From Arthrobacter sp. UKPF54-2 (GTDB lineage Bacteria; Actinomycetota; Actinomycetes; Actinomycetales; Micrococcaceae), in NCBI RefSeq assembly GCF_007858535.1, contig NZ_CP040174.1:310001-374000 (forward strand): a stretch of DNA of 64,000 nucleotides, written 5' to 3'. The position numbers and the translations under genes were made by a program. How positions within the stretch are numbered: the stretch's first letter is position 1; every line of letters starts with the position of its first letter. The notes beneath the pieces are model-generated. The model worked only from the letters and a program-made list of their open reading frames with translations. It ran no database searches and was not told the DNA's origin. This document shows positions 31,683 to 41,053 of this stretch, piece after piece.

Positions 31683-32966
31683 CTACCGGTCCCCCAGCTT
31701 TGCCTGGACCTCGAGCAGGAACTTGAGGCCGCCGTCGGACAGTTCCCGCTCTCGCAGCCGGAAGCGCTCCCCGGGAAGCGTGAGCTGGAGGCGGTCCAGG
31801 GACTGCCGCACCGTGCGGTCGATGTCCCGCACCCACTCGGCGGGGATTGGGTCGCCGGAGCGGGTCACGAAGCCGGAGGCCTCGAGCGCGCTGATGATGA
31901 CCTCGTCGCGGATGGAATAGGAGGGCTCGAATCCCTGGACGGCCCAGTGCGCTGCCAGCCGCGTCATGAGTTTCACGGCGTCGTGCTGCGGGGCGCCGAT
32001 GGCCTGCACCAGGTAGTCCCACAGTTGGTCCGGATCGGCCAGGCCGAGCTTGCCCAGCGAGCCAAGTACCAGCCTGCCGTTGCGTTTGCGCAGCAGTTTC
32101 CACGTGAGCAGCTGCAGGCGGAGGTCCAGTACCTCGGGGGTATGGGACTCCCGGTTGCCCTTGCCTATGATTTCGTCGCTCCAGCCGAGCTCTTCCAGCG
32201 TGCGGCGGACCATTGCCGGCTTCAGGTAGCCGTCCTTCGTCAGTTCCAGCCCATCCCCCGCAGCATTTTCCAGGAGCCACAGGACCGGGCGGAGCACGGC
32301 GTCCCGCTCCGCCGAGGTGACCGGCCGCGGCCACAGCTGCAGGCTGAGACGGCGGAGGCTCCGGTTGACGGCGTCGAGGTCAAATGCGGTGACATCGAAC
32401 GTGGATGTCCACTCGCCGGTGACCTCGTAGAACCACATGGCCGCGTCGTGGTGCTCCGGGTGCTTCTCATTCGCGAGCACCTCGGCCAGGTGGCGGTGCC
32501 CGCCAATCCCGCCGGAGTCCTCCACCGGCCCGCGGTTGGCACCCGCCACACACCTGATGTTGCCCTCGGGGAGCAGCGCGGGCCCCACCAGTTCGACCGT
32601 GTGCGTCCAGGAATCGCCAAAATCGTATTCGTACTCGAACACCTGGGGCGAGGGGCCCGTTGCATCCACCAGTTCACAGAGGACGACGCCGGACGCCGGC
32701 TCGGCGCCGGAGTCCTCCACCGCCTCGTCGGGGCCCACAATGATCCGGGGTTCGCCGTGGCGGTCGACGCAGCGGACCCCGTACAGATGCTGGTCCCGCC
32801 AGCCGAAGGCCCGCTGGATGGCCTCGTGGAACTGCGGGACGGTGACAGTTTCCGGCACGAGGAGGCGCCGCCAGATCTCCGGCTCCGTGCCTTGGATGCT
32901 GATCCGTAGGTCGACGGCGGGGACGGAATTCAGGATGGCGGGGTCCGCGGGCTGCATGACGGCCAT
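31683..32966 (-). CDS. Plasmid pRiA4b ORF-3-like family protein
   Basis: 427 residues from ATG at 32964-32966; an in-frame ATG nine bases downstream is also possible. The N-terminal domain (about residues 15-190) has the family pattern 'LRISIQGTEPEIWRRLLVPETVTVPQFHEAIQRAFGW.D.HLY', 'FEYEYDFGDSWTHTVELVG' and 'CVAGANRGPVEDSGGIGGH'. The remaining 230 residues form a helical domain with no recognisable motif. The function of the family is unknown. The gene is divergent from the DUF1905 gene. Confidence 0.88.
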   Translation of the reverse strand: MAVMQPADPAILNSVPAVDLRISIQGTEPEIWRRLLVPETVTVPQFHEAIQRAFGWRDQHLYGVRCVDRHGEPRIIVGPDEAVEDSGAEPASGVVLCELVDATGPSPQVFEYEYDFGDSWTHTVELVGPALLPEGNIRCVAGANRGPVEDSGGIGGHRHLAEVLANEKHPEHHDAAMWFYEVTGEWTSTFDVTAFDLDAVNRSLRRLSLQLWPRPVTSAERDAVLRPVLWLLENAAGDGLELTKDGYLKPAMVRRTLEELGWSDEIIGKGNRESHTPEVLDLRLQLLTWKLLRKRNGRLVLGSLGKLGLADPDQLWDYLVQAIGAPQHDAVKLMTRLAAHWAVQGFEPSYSIRDEVIISALEASGFVTRSGDPIPAEWVRDIDRTVRQSLDRLQLTLPGERFRLRERELSDGGLKFLLEVQAKLGDR

Positions 32967-33055
32967 TGTGCCAGAGGTCCAAGGCCAGCTGGGCCCGCTT
33001 CGGGGGCATAGCAACGGTCACACAGTCGAAGGACGTGCGGTGCCATACTCAGGGG

Positions 33056-33370
33056 GTGACGACGTCGTACGTGTTCCGTGGCGAGCTCTGGCACTACCCC
33101 GGTGAGGCGGGCTGGCACTTCATCACACTGCCGCCGGACCTGGCCGAGCAGCTCAGGGTAGAGGCAGCCCCGTTCCGGAAGGGCTTCGGCTCGGTGAAGG
33201 TGCTCGCCCGCATCGCCGGGACCCGCTGGTCGACGTCGCTCTTCCCGGACAGCAAAAGCAACTCGTACCTCCTCCCGGTGAAGAAAGACATCCGGACGGC
33301 GGCTGGTATTCACGCCGGCGACGATGTGGAGGTAGAAATCCAGTTGGCCTTCGAGTTCAAGGCGGGGTGA
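33056..33370 (+). CDS. DUF1905 domain protein
   Basis: 104 residues from GTG behind AGGGG. The sequence 'YVFRGELWHYPGEAGWHFITLPPDLAEQL', 'GFGSVKVLARIAGTRWSTSLFPDSKSNSYLLPVKKDIRTAAGI' and 'GDDVEVEIQLAFEF' covers a complete DUF1905 beta-barrel, an AbrB-like small domain of unknown role. An upstream start at 32966 would add a non-conserved stretch. It is likely a stand-alone gene with a palindrome 60 bp downstream. Confidence 0.88.
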   Translation: MTTSYVFRGELWHYPGEAGWHFITLPPDLAEQLRVEAAPFRKGFGSVKVLARIAGTRWSTSLFPDSKSNSYLLPVKKDIRTAAGIHAGDDVEVEIQLAFEFKAG

Positions 33371-33427
33371 CGGGCGCCCGCGGCTGAACCAGAACAAGCC
33401 AAAGACAAACCGCGGCTCGCCCCGTGC

Positions 33428-33610
33428 CTACCCCTGCGGCGGCCGCCGCAGGGCCGTAGTTGAAGGAGAGGGAACAATGCAGAGGTCTCCGGGCAGCAGC
33501 CAGCAGTAGTGCAGGTCAGTTTCCTGCGCAACGGCCGCCGGCGTCTCCCCTCCGCTACGCGGGTCTGAGCCGTAGAGGATCCAGGATCCCCACTTCCTAA
33601 GGTTGGGCAT
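33428..33610 (-). CDS. Hypothetical 60-residue protein
   Basis: The ATG at 33608-33610 has an excellent ribosome binding site (GGATAGGAG, five-base spacing), which is why I keep this small frame. The sequence 'MPNLRKWGSWILYGSDPRSG' and 'LHYCWLLPGDLCIV' contains several Trp and Cys residues. No family is recognised. The 3' end includes the palindrome at 33432-33453. It could be a small metal-binding or structural protein, but nothing in the sequence proves expression. Confidence 0.5.
   Translation of the reverse strand: MPNLRKWGSWILYGSDPRSGGETPAAVAQETDLHYCWLLPGDLCIVPSPSTTALRRPPQG
33432..33453. repeat. Perfect 22-bp GC palindrome
   Basis: CCCTGCGGCGGCCGCCGCAGGG is perfectly self-complementary. 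It is 61 bp downstream of the DUF1905 stop and within the last codons of the small opposite gene. It may act as a hairpin for the plus-strand transcript; no U-tract follows. Confidence 0.5.
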
Positions 33611-33674
33611 TGCCGCTCCTATCCATCGTTGACGCTCCCTCGGCTAGGACCTGGGGCCTGGTGCCGCCGTGCAT

Positions 33675-33715
33675 GCCGGCTTCCCGGGGCAACGGGACTG
33701 TCCCGGGAAGCCGGC
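33675..33715 (-). terminator. Hairpin downstream of allophanate hydrolase gene
   Basis: A perfect 14-bp stem (GCCGGCTTCCCGGG with CCCGGGAAGCCGGC) with a 13-nt loop starts 7 bp after the atzF stop. There is no U-tract, so it may be a Rho-assisted or RNA-stabilising structure at the end of the guanidine/urea operon. Confidence 0.6.
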
Positions 33716-33721
33716 TCGCTG

Positions 33722-35680
33722 CTACCTCCGGCTGGCGCCCGACCAAAGCCCCCGGCCAAATCCGGTTATGAGCGCCTCACGGAGGACGCCATGTAGTCCG
33801 GTGCTTCCGGACGGCTCCGGCCGGGTCGATTCCCGTCCAGGGGCTCCCTGCCCGGCCCCGGCCGGCGTGTGATGCCCACCCCCGTCCTGCCCGGCCCCGG
33901 CCGTTCCTGACCGCACCGCTTCCAGCGCAATTAACCAGTCCCCATACCGGGTGATATCTGTACCGTTCATAGCGGCCACCGCATCACAGGCGAAGCCGAC
34001 GGCGGTTGTGCCGTCATTCAGGCGCACGGATCCGAGCAGCATGGGCTCCGGCAGGGCCGCCAGGAACTGCCCCAGTGCCGCCTCCGACAGGAGCCATCGC
34101 TCGGCCGCCAGTTCCGCGCCGTCCTCCGAGCGGTAGACGCCGGGCTTCGGCGGCTGCGTATCCAGCGACACCATCCGGTAGCGGGCCGCGGTCCGCACCT
34201 GCCCGTCCCAGGCGGCGCCCAGGGCTTCGACCTGGTGCGCCAGCGGCTGGCCCTTCCGGTGCGCCCCCACCACCACCAACGGAACCGCGGCCGCACCCGC
34301 CCGGACTGGCCAGGGCAGCCGCGGCCGGGACGGAAGCGCGGCAGCAGCACCGGCCGCAAACGACGCAGGCGGCAGCGGGGTCGCTTCGATGATGCCGGCG
34401 ACGTCGGCCGCGACCGCGTCTTCGAAGGTGCGCCCCACCACGGTGAGCCCAAACTGGGCCCCATCCACTACGCCGGCCGGCACGGCCACGGCACACAAAT
34501 CGAACAGGTTGCAGAAATTCGTGTACGTGCCCAGCTTTGAATTCACCCCCAGGGGGTTGGCCGCGACATCAGCCAGGCTCGGGTGGAACGGCGCAGTGGG
34601 GACCACCAGGGCATCAAACCCCTCCAGCCGAGCCATCGCCTGCCGCTTCAGTCCGTCAAGCCGGGCGGTGTCCGCCACATAACGGGACGCAGCCACCAGG
34701 CCTGCGCGGTGCACAATCCCAGCCACCGTCGGATCCAGTCCCGGATCCGGCTCCGCGGGATTTCCCGGGCTGCTCCCGGCGGCGTCCACGAACTCCCCGA
34801 CAGCGGCATGACGCTCAGCCACCAGGCCGCCGTCGTACAGCAGACGCGCGGCCTCGAGGAAAACGTCGAAGTCGATGGGCTCGGCCTCCACGCCGGCGGC
34901 CCGGAGCCGGGTGATCTGGCGGCCGAACTCGTCTGCCCAGGCCTGCGGGAGCTCCGGGAGGCTGGACGGGTAGGCGACGCGTGCCCGGGCGGGCGCAGCC
35001 AGCCGGACACCTGAAGGCCACCGGCGCGCGCCGCCGGCCATGATGCCCATGGCCAGCTCGGCCATGGCCAGGTCCCGGGCGAAAATGGTCACGGCATCCC
35101 ATGACCGGCAAGCCGGCACCACTCCGGCGGTGGAGACCATGTTCAGTGTGGGCTTGATGCCCACGATGCCCTGGAACCCTGCCGGAACGCGCCCAGATCC
35201 GGCGGTATCGGTGCCGATGGCGATGTCCACCAGTCCCAGGGCCACGGCCACCGCGGAGCCGGAGCTGGACCCGCCGGAAATCCGGTCCGGGCGGCGGGCG
35301 TCACGGACCGCGCCATGCGGGCTGCGGGTCCCCACGAGCCCGGTGGCGAATTGGTCCAGGTTGGTGGCTCCCACCACCACCGCTCCCGCTGCCCGCAGCC
35401 GGGCCACCGCCTCGGCGTCCTGCTTCGGCCGATAGGCAAAGCCGGGGCACGCCGCAGTGGTGTCGATCCCGGCCACGTCAACGTTGTTCTTCACGGCGAG
35501 CAGCAGTCCGGCCAAGGGCAGATCCGCCCCGGCGGTCACCGCGTCATCGATCCGCGCGGCCTCGGCCAACAGCTCCTCGGCAGGACGGAGGGCGATCCAG
35601 ATTTCCGGCCGGTCCACGGCCTCGATGGCGGCGAGCGCCGACCGTACCCGGGCAGCCGCGCCGCCGTTTACCGTCTTCAT
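33722..35680 (-). CDS. atzF: Allophanate hydrolase
   Basis: 652 residues. It cleaves allophanate to ammonia and CO2, the last step of urea-amidolyase or guanidine-carboxylase pathways. The amidase-signature triad is readable: Lys64 (AVKNNVD), cis-Ser in 'RISGGSSSGSA' (about 139) and the nucleophile Ser162 in TDTAGSGRVPA. The C-terminal domain of about 170 residues is typical of AtzF-type allophanate hydrolases ('VVGAHRKGQPL', 'YRMVSLD'), and the final 50 residues are a low-complexity extension. The start overlaps the carboxylase stop by 4 bp (ATGA). Confidence 0.93.
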   Translation of the reverse strand: MKTVNGGAAARVRSALAAIEAVDRPEIWIALRPAEELLAEAARIDDAVTAGADLPLAGLLLAVKNNVDVAGIDTTAACPGFAYRPKQDAEAVARLRAAGAVVVGATNLDQFATGLVGTRSPHGAVRDARRPDRISGGSSSGSAVAVALGLVDIAIGTDTAGSGRVPAGFQGIVGIKPTLNMVSTAGVVPACRSWDAVTIFARDLAMAELAMGIMAGGARRWPSGVRLAAPARARVAYPSSLPELPQAWADEFGRQITRLRAAGVEAEPIDFDVFLEAARLLYDGGLVAERHAAVGEFVDAAGSSPGNPAEPDPGLDPTVAGIVHRAGLVAASRYVADTARLDGLKRQAMARLEGFDALVVPTAPFHPSLADVAANPLGVNSKLGTYTNFCNLFDLCAVAVPAGVVDGAQFGLTVVGRTFEDAVAADVAGIIEATPLPPASFAAGAAAALPSRPRLPWPVRAGAAAVPLVVVGAHRKGQPLAHQVEALGAAWDGQVRTAARYRMVSLDTQPPKPGVYRSEDGAELAAERWLLSEAALGQFLAALPEPMLLGSVRLNDGTTAVGFACDAVAAMNGTDITRYGDWLIALEAVRSGTAGAGQDGGGHHTPAGAGQGAPGRESTRPEPSGSTGLHGVLREALITGFGRGLWSGASRR

Positions 35681-38600
35681 GCTGCAGCACCTTCCAGTTC
35701 CTTGTCTTTGGGTTGGTCGTGGTGTTTCTCACCGGGAAGTTCCAGGACCACCAGGGCTTCGCCGCCCACCACTTGGGAGCCGGCCACCGGCAGCACCCGG
35801 TGCACCACCCCGTCGGAGGGAGCGGTCAGCACCGTTTCCATCTTCATTGCCTCCAGGGACACCAGCGGCTGGCCCTTCACCACGTAGTCCCCCGCCTTGA
35901 CGTCCACTTTCCATACGCTCGCGGCGAACGGGGCGGCCACCAAGGTGGCGCCGTCGGGCACCACCAGCTCGTCGGCGTCGGGAACGACGGCGGCTGCCGC
36001 GTCCGCGCGGTCGAACTCGCCGGCGTCCGCCCACTCCTGGCGCTCGACGGCGAACGCGGCGGCCTGCTGTGCGCGGAACACTGCGATGGACTCGCTGTTG
36101 CGGGCCAGGAAGTCCTGGTGCTCGGCCAAGGAGAAGGTGCCCTCCTCTATGTCGACGCCGCGTCCCCGGCCAGCGGCCATGTCCGCGCGCAGGTCCAGCA
36201 GTTCTTCCGGGCTGACCGGGTACCAGGAGATGCGGTCGAAGAACCGGAGCAGCCAGGGTGAGCCCGGTTCGAAGGGCGCGGAATCGGCGTAGCGGGACCA
36301 CACCTGGGTGGTCCGGCCCACGAACTGGTAGCCGCCGGGGCCTTCCATGCCATAGATACACATGTAGGCCCCGCCGATGCCGACGGCGTTTTCCGGTGTC
36401 CAGGTCCGGGCCGGGTTGTACTTGGTGGTAACCAGGCGGTGGCGGGGGTCCAGCGGTGTGGCCACGGGGGCGCCCAGGTACACGTCCCCCAGCCCAAGGA
36501 CCAGGTATTCGGCGTCGAAGACGGTGTCAAAGACATCGTTCACGGACTCCAGGCCGTTGATGCGCCGGATGAACTCGATGTTCCACGGGCACCAGGGCGC
36601 GTCGTCCCGGACGCCGGCCATGTAGCGCTGGATGGCCTCGCGGGTGGCCGGGTCATCCCAGGACAGCGGCAGGCGCACGGTGCGGCTGGGCACTACCAGC
36701 TCCGAGCTGGCCGGCAGCGCGGCTTCGATTTCCTGCACCAGGCCCAGCAGGCGCTGTGTTGGGAGGACGGCCGGGTCCACCTTGATCTGCAGGGACCGGA
36801 TCCCCGGCGTCAGATCCACGATGCCGGGTAGTCGGAGCTGGTCGAGGTGCTGGTGCAGGGCGTGGACGCGGGCCCGCAAGCCGAGGTCCAGGACCATGTC
36901 GCCGTACTCGACCAGCAGGTTGTCGTCCCCGGAGCGCCGGTAGGTGACGGCGGGCCGCCCGGGGGCCTCGGGCACCCTGCCCAGCACGCCGTCGTCGCCG
37001 TCCCCGCGGCGGATTACCGCGGACGACGTGGCGCCGGCACCGGGCCAGCCGGCGTGCCCCGGCAGCACCAGCTGCCGGCCCGATCCCAGGTCCATGGCCG
37101 ACGGCGCCCGGGACGCTGGCACGGGGACGAACCGGACGGTGTCGCCCGGGCGGAGCTGGCCGAGCTTCCAGCGGTCGGCGGTCACGACGGTCACGGGGCA
37201 GACGAAGCCGCCCAGGCTGGGGCCGTCCGGGCCGAGCAGGATGGGGGTGTCGCCGGTGAAGTCCAGGGCGCCCACCGAGTAGGCGGTGTCGTGGATGTTG
37301 GACGGGTGCAGTCCTGCCTCGCCGCCGTCGTTGCGGGCCCACCGCGGTTGGGGCCCAATGAGCCGGACGCCGGTGCGGGCGGAGTTGAAGTGCACCTCGT
37401 AGCTGGCGGCGTAGAGGTCCTCGATGTCCTCGCGCTGGAAGAACTCGGGGGCGCCGTGCGGTCCTTCTACAACGGTCAGCTCCCAGGTGGAGGTCAGCAC
37501 GGGTCTGCTGTCCGGCGGCACGGGACCGGAACGGCCCGACGCGGGTGATTCAGCAGCCGCGTCAGGGTTCACCGCCCGCAGCACGTCGCCGGAGCGCAGC
37601 ACCCGGCCGCCGTGGCCGCCGAACTGGCCCAGGGTGAAGGTGGAGGCGCTGCCCAGGTACTGCGGCACGTCGAGCCCGCCCTGGAACAGGATGTAGCCGC
37701 GCAGGCCCGACCCTTCGGCGGTGCCGACGTCGAGCGTCCCTCCTGCAGGCACCGTCACCGGCTCCCAGGCCGGCACGGCGGTGCCGTCCACGGTAAGCGT
37801 GGTGGGGGCCCCGGCCACGCACACGGTGGTGGCGTGGCTGAAGTGCAGGCTGGGCCCGGTCATGGTGAATTCGAGCCCGGGGGCCCCTTCGGGGTTGCCG
37901 AGGGCCTGGTTGCCGAGCCGGAAGGACAGGTCGTCCATGGGTCCGCTCGGCGGGACGCCCACCTGCCACAGGCCGGCGCGTCCGGGCCAGTCCTGGACGG
38001 AGGTCTGCAGGCCGGGCCGTTCCACGGTAATCCGGGGTTCCGGGTCGCCCAGGTCGTTCAGGGTGCCGGTGGAGTGGGCGGCGCGGCGGACCACGTCCAG
38101 GCCGGTCACGGCCCGGAGCATGCCCAGGTTGGTTTCGATGCCGTCAATCCGGGTGGCTTTCAGCGCGGCACCGAGCCGGTCGAAGGCCTGGTTGCGGTCC
38201 GCGCCGGTGGTGATGATTTTGGCCAGGAGAGGATCGTAGCTGGTGGAGACCTCGCTGCCGGTTTCCACCCAGGCGTCGACCCGCACGCCGTCGTCGGCGG
38301 GGTACGCGGCGTTGGTCACGGTCCCGGAGCTCGGCTGGAAGTTCCGGGCCGGGTCCTCGGCGTAGAGCCGGGCCTCGACGGCGTAGCCGGAGACCGGGAG
38401 GCCGTCCGGACGCCCGGCCAGCACACCGGCCGCTTCGGTGCCGCCCTGGGCGAGCCGCAGCATCCATTCGACGAGGTCGACGCCGGTCACAGCTTCCGTG
38501 ACGGGGTGTTCCACCTGGAGCCGCGCGTTGACCTCGAGGAACGAGGCTTCCCGGCGGACCGGGTCGTAGACGAACTCGACGGTTCCGGCGGAGCGGTATT

Positions 38601-39435
38601 CCAAGGAGGCACAGAGCGCCCGGGAGCTGCGGTGCAGTTCGTCCCGGAGCGCTGGAGGCAGGTCGGGCGCAGGCGCTTCCTCGAGCACTTTCTGGTGCCG
38701 GCGCTGCAGCGAGCAGTCCCGGTCCCCCAGGCTCACCACCCTGCCCGCGCCGTCGCCGAAGATCTGCACCTCCACGTGCCGGGCATTCTCCACGTAGCGC
38801 TCGGCGAACACGCCGGCGGTGCTGAAACTCGCACCGGCGAGGCGGGCAACCCGGGGGTAGCTTGCAGTGAGCTCGTCCTCGTTACGGCACACGGTCATCC
38901 CGATCCCTCCGCCGCCGCCGGTGGCCTTGAGCATGAGCGGGAACCCGATCTCCCGTGCCGCCAGCACGGCAGCGTCGGTGTCCGGGAGCAGGCCGGAGCC
39001 GGCGATCATGGGCACGCCGGCGGCCCGGGCGGCGTCGCGGGCGGTGTGCTTGGTCCCGAAAATCCGGAGTTGTTCCGGTGTCGGGCCTACAAAGACCAGC
39101 CCGGCGGCTTCCACGGCCTCGGCGAACCCCGCGTCCTCCGAGAGGAACCCGTAGCCGGGGTGGATGGCCCCGGCGCCAGTGGCCGCGGCCGCCGCGAGCA
39201 GGGCCTCGACCTTGAGGTAAGAGTCCTTGGCCGGGGCGGGGCCCAGAAGCACGGCCTCGTCAGCCAGCTTCACGTGCCGGGCGCCGCGGTCCGCCTCGGA
39301 GAAGACGGCCACCGTGCGCAGGCCCATCCTGCGGGCGGAGTCGATGATGCGGCAGGCGATTTCGCCGCGGTTGGCGACCAGTAGGGTGTCGAACAGTGGC
39401 GTATCGAAGCGGTTCTGCGTTTCAAAAGTGCTCAC
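35677..39435 (-). CDS. uca: Biotin-dependent urea/guanidine carboxylase
   Basis: 1252 residues from GTG at 39433-39435 behind CCGGAGG; the longer frame to 39495 lies inside the upstream gene. Domains in order: biotin carboxylase (ANRGEIACRI, GGGGIGM ATP loop, 'EVNARLQVEHPVTEAVTG', residues about 10-460), then carboxyltransferase AHS2/KipA-like ('GVPPSGPMDDLSFRLGNQALG'), AHS1/KipI-like (about 800-1010), and biotinyl-lipoyl domain with EAMKMET near the C-terminus. It carboxylates urea or guanidine using ATP and bicarbonate. Linked DUF1989 genes favour guanidine as the natural substrate. It overlaps both neighbours by 4 bp. Confidence 0.95.
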   Translation of the reverse strand: MSTFETQNRFDTPLFDTLLVANRGEIACRIIDSARRMGLRTVAVFSEADRGARHVKLADEAVLLGPAPAKDSYLKVEALLAAAAATGAGAIHPGYGFLSEDAGFAEAVEAAGLVFVGPTPEQLRIFGTKHTARDAARAAGVPMIAGSGLLPDTDAAVLAAREIGFPLMLKATGGGGGIGMTVCRNEDELTASYPRVARLAGASFSTAGVFAERYVENARHVEVQIFGDGAGRVVSLGDRDCSLQRRHQKVLEEAPAPDLPPALRDELHRSSRALCASLEYRSAGTVEFVYDPVRREASFLEVNARLQVEHPVTEAVTGVDLVEWMLRLAQGGTEAAGVLAGRPDGLPVSGYAVEARLYAEDPARNFQPSSGTVTNAAYPADDGVRVDAWVETGSEVSTSYDPLLAKIITTGADRNQAFDRLGAALKATRIDGIETNLGMLRAVTGLDVVRRAAHSTGTLNDLGDPEPRITVERPGLQTSVQDWPGRAGLWQVGVPPSGPMDDLSFRLGNQALGNPEGAPGLEFTMTGPSLHFSHATTVCVAGAPTTLTVDGTAVPAWEPVTVPAGGTLDVGTAEGSGLRGYILFQGGLDVPQYLGSASTFTLGQFGGHGGRVLRSGDVLRAVNPDAAAESPASGRSGPVPPDSRPVLTSTWELTVVEGPHGAPEFFQREDIEDLYAASYEVHFNSARTGVRLIGPQPRWARNDGGEAGLHPSNIHDTAYSVGALDFTGDTPILLGPDGPSLGGFVCPVTVVTADRWKLGQLRPGDTVRFVPVPASRAPSAMDLGSGRQLVLPGHAGWPGAGATSSAVIRRGDGDDGVLGRVPEAPGRPAVTYRRSGDDNLLVEYGDMVLDLGLRARVHALHQHLDQLRLPGIVDLTPGIRSLQIKVDPAVLPTQRLLGLVQEIEAALPASSELVVPSRTVRLPLSWDDPATREAIQRYMAGVRDDAPWCPWNIEFIRRINGLESVNDVFDTVFDAEYLVLGLGDVYLGAPVATPLDPRHRLVTTKYNPARTWTPENAVGIGGAYMCIYGMEGPGGYQFVGRTTQVWSRYADSAPFEPGSPWLLRFFDRISWYPVSPEELLDLRADMAAGRGRGVDIEEGTFSLAEHQDFLARNSESIAVFRAQQAAAFAVERQEWADAGEFDRADAAAAVVPDADELVVPDGATLVAAPFAASVWKVDVKAGDYVVKGQPLVSLEAMKMETVLTAPSDGVVHRVLPVAGSQVVGGEALVVLELPGEKHHDQPKDKELEGAAA

Positions 39436-40121
39436 AGGGCAGCCTCCGGTCGGGTGACGATCATGCGCACTGGCGTGGGGTTGAAGCCGTTGCACGGGTT
39501 GTTGATCTGCGGGCAGTTAGACACCAGCACCAGGCTGTCGACCTCGGCCCGGAGGGCCACCCGTTTACCGGGCGCGGAGAGGCCGTCCACGATGCCGAGG
39601 GCCCCGTCCGGGTCCACCGGGACGTTCATGAACCAGTTGATGTTGGAGACCAGGTCGCGCTTGCCAAGGCCCCAGCGGGATGCCTCGATCAGGAAGTTCT
39701 CCACGCAGGCGTGCTGTTCGCGAGTGTGCTGGCCGTAGCGCAGCGTGTTGGATTCCTGCGAGCAGGCCCCGCCGATGGTGTCGTGCACGCCCACCTCGTC
39801 CGCCACCACGGTCATCAGCGGCATGCCGGTGTCTGAGCGGAGCGCGGATCCGGTGGTCAGCACAATGGAGCGTTGCGCGGCGAGGGTGACGGCGGCGGAG
39901 TAACGCACGTCAGTGTCGTCCGCCGCGTAGAGCAGGCAGTCCACGGCCTGGTTGCCGTCCAGGTCGACGATGGTCAGCACGTCGCCGGCGGCCACGACGC
40001 CGGACCAGGGGCCGCGCGCTTCGACGTATTCGTCCAGGATGACGGCTCCGTCCGCGAGCGCTGTCTGGCGGGCGGCCGGAGTGGCGGCCGGGGCTGTCCG
40101 GGGTTCGGTGGCGGTTTTCAT
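39432..40121 (-). CDS. DUF1989 protein, urea-amidolyase-associated protein 2 (carboxyguanidine deiminase subunit)
   Basis: 229 residues. DUF1989 patterns include 'GDVLTIVDLDGNQAVDCLLYAADD', 'TIGGACSQESN' and 'NCPQINNPCNGFNPTPVR', with cysteines expected to bind metal. The family was long named UAAP2 for its linkage to urea carboxylase. It has been shown in Pseudomonas that UAAP1/UAAP2 (CgdAB) form a carboxyguanidine deiminase that turns carboxyguanidine into allophanate and ammonia. The gene overlaps uca by 4 bp (GTGA) and its own partner by 4 bp, so the four proteins should be made in ratio. Confidence 0.9.
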   Translation of the reverse strand: MKTATEPRTAPAATPAARQTALADGAVILDEYVEARGPWSGVVAAGDVLTIVDLDGNQAVDCLLYAADDTDVRYSAAVTLAAQRSIVLTTGSALRSDTGMPLMTVVADEVGVHDTIGGACSQESNTLRYGQHTREQHACVENFLIEASRWGLGKRDLVSNINWFMNVPVDPDGALGIVDGLSAPGKRVALRAEVDSLVLVSNCPQINNPCNGFNPTPVRMIVTRPEAAL

Positions 40122-40993
40122 CGGGAGGTCCTTGCGGTGAGGTCGTGGTCGGTGTTGTTCAGTGCCTGCCGGTGTTCGGGGGCCAGCGGCCCGGCCAGGA
40201 GTCCCTCCGCGAGCAGGCGGAGGTCTTCCGGGGCGTGCCAGGCGACGACGTCGACGGCGGTTCCCGTGAAGTCAGGCCGAGGATCCAGCGGGTGGGCGGT
40301 ATTGGCCAGGAGCACCACGGCGTCCATCTGCAGGAGGATCTCGACGGCGGCACCGGCTCCGGCGGCACCGGTAAACCGGATGCTGCCGTCCGGGTCCACC
40401 CGGATGCCCTTGAAGAGGGAGATCGACGGCGCCACGTCCCGGGCGCCGAGCCCCTGCTTGAGGGCGGCCAAGGTCAGCAGTTCCCTCCCTGCGGGCGAGC
40501 TGCTGTGGACGGTTCCGGCGCCGTAGCGGGAGGTGTTCCCGGCCAGCGTGGTGGTGCCGGTCAGGGCGTCGTGGCGGGCGGACGTGTCGGACACGATCGT
40601 GCCCATCAGCCGGCCGGCGTCGGAAAGCAGCGGGTGCCCGGCGGTGGGGTAAGCCTGCCACGGAACCTTGACGGTGTCCGCCACATTGAGCCGTTCGTGC
40701 AGTGCTCCGCTCCGGTAGAGCAGGACGTGGACGCAGGCGTCGCCGTCGGTGTCGGTAAGCCGGATCCGGGTGCCCCGGGCCAGCGGCAGGGCGGTGTAGC
40801 GGCCGAACGCCACGGATTCGGCCCAGCTCAGGCGGTCCACGGCCGGGCCGGGCAGGCCGGCGGTGAGCCGTGCCGGGGCAGAGGCGGCCGGCACGTGCCG
40901 CATGGTGTCGGCGGTGCGGCCGTGCTGCTCCCGGGCGTGCGCGCGGGCTCCAGCGGTGGTGGCGGTGGCTGGTGTTTCGGTGGTCTGTGTCAT
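40118..40993 (-). CDS. DUF1989 protein, urea-amidolyase-associated protein 1 (carboxyguanidine deiminase subunit)
   Basis: 291 residues. After a low-complexity N-terminus of about 45 residues, the DUF1989 core shows 'TRIRLTDTDGDACVHVLLYRS', 'NVADTVKVPWQAYPTAGHPLLSDAGRLMGTIVSDTSARHDALTGT' and 'SISLFKGIRVDPDGSIRF', as in UAAP1. It pairs with the following UAAP2-like gene (4-bp overlap). The likely reaction is deimination of carboxyguanidine within a heteromeric complex. The 60-bp gap to the permease gene shows no terminator, so the permease is probably in the same transcript. Confidence 0.88.
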   Translation of the reverse strand: MTQTTETPATATTAGARAHAREQHGRTADTMRHVPAASAPARLTAGLPGPAVDRLSWAESVAFGRYTALPLARGTRIRLTDTDGDACVHVLLYRSGALHERLNVADTVKVPWQAYPTAGHPLLSDAGRLMGTIVSDTSARHDALTGTTTLAGNTSRYGAGTVHSSSPAGRELLTLAALKQGLGARDVAPSISLFKGIRVDPDGSIRFTGAAGAGAAVEILLQMDAVVLLANTAHPLDPRPDFTGTAVDVVAWHAPEDLRLLAEGLLAGPLAPEHRQALNNTDHDLTARTSR

Positions 40994-41053
40994 ATCAATC
41001 CTGAAGTGGGGCGGGGAGTTCGCGGGCGGTGGGCCGGGCGCCGGGCGCCGGGC

